A stretch of 7,208 nucleotides of DNA, taken from assembly GCA_009780765.1 (NCBI GenBank), contig WQZK01000090.1:1-7208 (forward strand). The letters run 5' to 3'. The stretch comes from Defluviitaleaceae bacterium (lineage in GTDB: Bacteria > Bacillota > Clostridia > Lachnospirales > UBA5962). The first letter of the stretch is position 1. Each line of letters begins with the position of its first letter. Shown in pieces: positions 6,078-7,208 of this stretch. The position numbers and the translations under genes are program-made. The notes under the pieces are model-generated. The model made no database searches and had not been told where the DNA came from. It saw only the letters and a list, made by a program, of their open reading frames with translations.

Positions 6078-7018
6078 TTATATACGATTGAAATATCTTG
6101 TTTAAAATAATCTTCGGTAATGCCGAGTGTTTCACAAATTTTCTTTAATGTTTCGGGTCTTACTTTGTCATCTCCATGCTCAAGAATTCTTATAGTACCG
6201 GGCGAAAGTCCTGCCATTTTAGCAAAATCTTCAAGGTTTGTTTTTCTAGCCAAACGCAACTCCCTAAGAAGTATGCCAAACTTTTCTTTTTCGGTTAGCG
6301 GGTCGTCTATTAAAGTTGGAAGTGCTCTATATTGGTTTAAGCTTCTATCTAGATAGTTTAATAACTTAGATTCTCTACGTGAACGAGCCAAGTGTGTTCC
6401 AGAATCTAGAATGTCTTTATCACCATGGAAAAGTCCCTCTCGAGCAAATAAAATTGAAAGGCTAGCTACATACTTTCTATTAACGCAAAGAATTTTAGCT
6501 TTTTCCATATACTCTTCAAATAGCTCTTCAACTTCCGCAACCTCTTCTTCTGAAAGTATTTCAAGACCTTTAGCATATAGGAGCCTATCTGTTATGTGTA
6601 TATACATATTTCTTTTATAATATTCTTCAACTTCTTTTCCTTTCGGATAGAACACAAAACCATCTTCTATGGCATTTAAAAATTGAAGAGCTTGTTCATG
6701 GCTTTTACATATGGAGATACTCATAATTAACAATTTTCTATTATAATTGCCTCTTAAAAGCTCCATATTTGTGCCAAATTCTAAATTAGTTAGCATTGGT
6801 AATATTAGCTCATAAGAAGATTTGATATTATTTGTTTCCTCATAATTAATCAATCCTTTAAGTAAGTTAATTGTATTTTCTATTTGCTTATCAGCTGTAT
6901 CTTTATTTTCTTTTAAATACTTCTCAAATTTCTCTTGCAGTGCTCTCATTGCTTCAGTATCATAAGTATTTGATAATGAAAGAAACTCATTTACTAAAGA
7001 TAAAAATCCTGAGTCCAC
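6062..7018 (-). CDS. Regulator with helical (TPR-like) N-terminal region and C-terminal XRE helix-turn-helix
   Basis: The 318-aa product starts at a GTG (complement of 7016-7018), with AAGGGGGT (complement of 7026-7033) 7 nt upstream. Residues 1 to about 235 are almost entirely predicted helix, with no membrane segment and several Glu/Lys-rich amphipathic stretches (for example SEEEVAEVEELFEEYMEKAK, 156-175), consistent with a TPR-like or helical-repeat sensor; no canonical TPR consensus is clear. Residues 246-304 are an XRE-type DNA-binding domain: LLRELRLARK, LEDFAKMAGLS, then PGTIRILEHGDD and ETLKKICETLGI. RRNPP regulators (Rgg, PlcR, NprR, AimR) carry the HTH at the N-terminus, so this order is reversed. 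A 26-codon peptide gene lies 49 nt upstream on the same strand, suggesting co-transcription and possible peptide control. Autoregulation is plausible but unproven. Confidence 0.8.
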   Translation of the reverse strand: MDSGFLSLVNEFLSLSNTYDTEAMRALQEKFEKYLKENKDTADKQIENTINLLKGLINYEETNNIKSSYELILPMLTNLEFGTNMELLRGNYNRKLLIMSISICKSHEQALQFLNAIEDGFVFYPKGKEVEEYYKRNMYIHITDRLLYAKGLEILSEEEVAEVEELFEEYMEKAKILCVNRKYVASLSILFAREGLFHGDKDILDSGTHLARSRRESKLLNYLDRSLNQYRALPTLIDDPLTEKEKFGILLRELRLARKTNLEDFAKMAGLSPGTIRILEHGDDKVRPETLKKICETLGITEDYFKQDISIVYKKATE

Positions 7019-7025
7019 TTAAACT

Positions 7026-7033
7026 ACCCCCTT
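7026..7033 (-). promoter_or_regulatory. Ribosome binding site of the regulator gene
   Basis: AAGGGGGT on the minus strand lies 7 nt before the GTG start. It supports this start, since no other start codon with a comparable site lies nearby, and shows the regulator is translated independently of the upstream peptide gene. Confidence 0.7.
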
Positions 7034-7037
7034 AGTG

Positions 7038-7063
7038 TAATAGAATTATTAAAAACTATTATA
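7038..7063 (-). promoter_or_regulatory. Dyad and TATAAT box between peptide gene and regulator
   Basis: TAATAG (7038-7043) and CTATTA (7056-7061) form a 6-bp dyad spaced by 12 bp. A minus-strand TATAAT (complement of 7058-7063) overlaps it. No recognisable -35 lies 16-18 bp upstream. It could be an internal promoter or an operator for the regulator; in such AT-rich DNA chance is also possible. Confidence 0.25.
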
Positions 7064-7067
7064 TTAA

Positions 7068-7148
7068 CTACCCATCGTAAGGAGGGTGAGGTCCAGGAAT
7101 CGGATTTCCAAATGGCATTATAATTATAGGCTTCTTTATTTTCCTCAT
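7068..7148 (-). CDS. Small 26-aa peptide upstream of the regulator (candidate signal or leader peptide)
   Basis: On the minus strand an ATG (complement of 7146-7148) is preceded 8 nt upstream by AGGAGC (complement of 7157-7162) and reads 26 codons to a TAG at 7068-7070. The peptide begins MRKIKK, continues with a short hydrophobic patch (PIIIM) and ends in a Pro/Gly-rich tail (PGPHPPYDG). This layout resembles unprocessed signalling peptides paired with RRNPP-type regulators, although the hydrophobic stretch is too short for a classical Sec signal. The gene is too small for routine gene finders. It precedes the HTH regulator by 49 nt on the same strand, and its ribosome binding site abuts a heptamer tandem repeat. 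A Pro-Pro containing leader peptide that modulates translation is the main alternative. Translation is likely given the well-placed ribosome binding site; the function is inferred only from context. Confidence 0.6.
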   Translation of the reverse strand: MRKIKKPIIIMPFGNPIPGPHPPYDG

Positions 7149-7156
7149 ATAAAATC

Positions 7157-7162
7157 GCTCCT
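7157..7162 (-). promoter_or_regulatory. Ribosome binding site of the 26-aa peptide
   Basis: AGGAGC on the minus strand, 8 nt before the ATG, is the main evidence that the tiny frame is translated. Its first two bases are the end of the adjacent heptamer repeat, so the repeat runs directly into the translation initiation region. Confidence 0.6.
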
Positions 7163-7208
7163 ATATTCTATATTCTATATTCTATATTCTATATTCTATA
7201 TTCTATAT
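7161..7208. repeat. 7-bp tandem repeat array (CTATATT), running off the window
   Basis: Six perfect copies of CTATATT plus six bases of a seventh (AATATAG on the minus strand) extend to the last base, so the full copy number is unknown. The array lies immediately upstream of the peptide gene's ribosome binding site, where its promoter or 5' leader should be. Each minus-strand unit contributes a TATAG element, a partial match to a -10 box. Three units make 21 bp, two helical turns. Perfect short arrays of this kind are prone to slippage. Confidence 0.9.

Noticed and set aside
7079..7208. Plus-strand AAGGAGG at 7079-7085 followed by GTG and an open frame to the window end
   Set aside because: The GTG directly abuts the Shine-Dalgarno-like bases with no spacer. 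The motif is the complement of the minus-strand Pro-Pro and Tyr codons, and the frame stays open only because the heptamer repeat contains no plus-strand stops.
7161..7208. CRISPR array
   Set aside because: The 7-bp units are contiguous with no spacers, so this is a simple tandem repeat.

Overview
The window is AT-rich and densely coded. It has AGGAGG-type ribosome binding sites, several GTG starts, a Veg-family gene, a CotS-like spore-coat gene with a sigma-E-like promoter, and a secreted stalk-domain protein. Together these suggest a spore-forming Gram-positive bacterium of the Clostridia, perhaps close to the Lachnospirales. That placement is inference from gene content and composition; no rRNA or tRNA is present to confirm it.

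Layout, plus strand. (1) The 3' end of an unrecognised gene, 1-243. (2) A short, unusually structured and relatively GC-rich intergenic stretch with consecutive hairpins, 242-343, leading into a full-length DUF1846/UPF0371 gene, 382-1872. (3) A secreted, very acidic protein with a copper-amine-oxidase-N-like (stalk) domain, 2022-2897, closed by an intrinsic terminator. (4) A CotS-like protein with a decayed kinase active site, 3013-3975, behind a good sigma-E-type promoter. (5) A single-pass membrane protein with C-terminal PEGA repeats, 4055-5602, behind a sigma-A-type promoter. (6) A veg homologue, 5731-5976, with a near-consensus extended -10 promoter. A very long bidirectional terminator hairpin, 5978-6029, separates the plus-strand genes from the convergent minus-strand unit.

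Layout, minus strand. From the right edge inward there are almost seven copies of a 7-bp tandem repeat, 7161-7208. They abut the ribosome binding site of a tiny 26-codon gene, 7148-7068. It encodes a peptide with a basic start, a short hydrophobic patch and a Pro/Gly-rich end. After 49 nt the same strand carries a 318-aa regulator, 7018-6062, with a large helical N-terminal region and an XRE-type helix-turn-helix at its C-terminus.

The most interesting candidate is this last pair. A short peptide gene sits directly ahead of a helical-domain plus HTH regulator, as in peptide-sensing (RRNPP-like) circuits, but the domain order is reversed, the peptide gene lies upstream, and a slippage-prone repeat occupies the probable promoter region. 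The peptide could instead be a Pro-rich leader peptide that controls translation. The sequence alone cannot decide between these. The remaining genes look like chromosomal core and envelope or sporulation functions, mostly transcribed as single-gene units.
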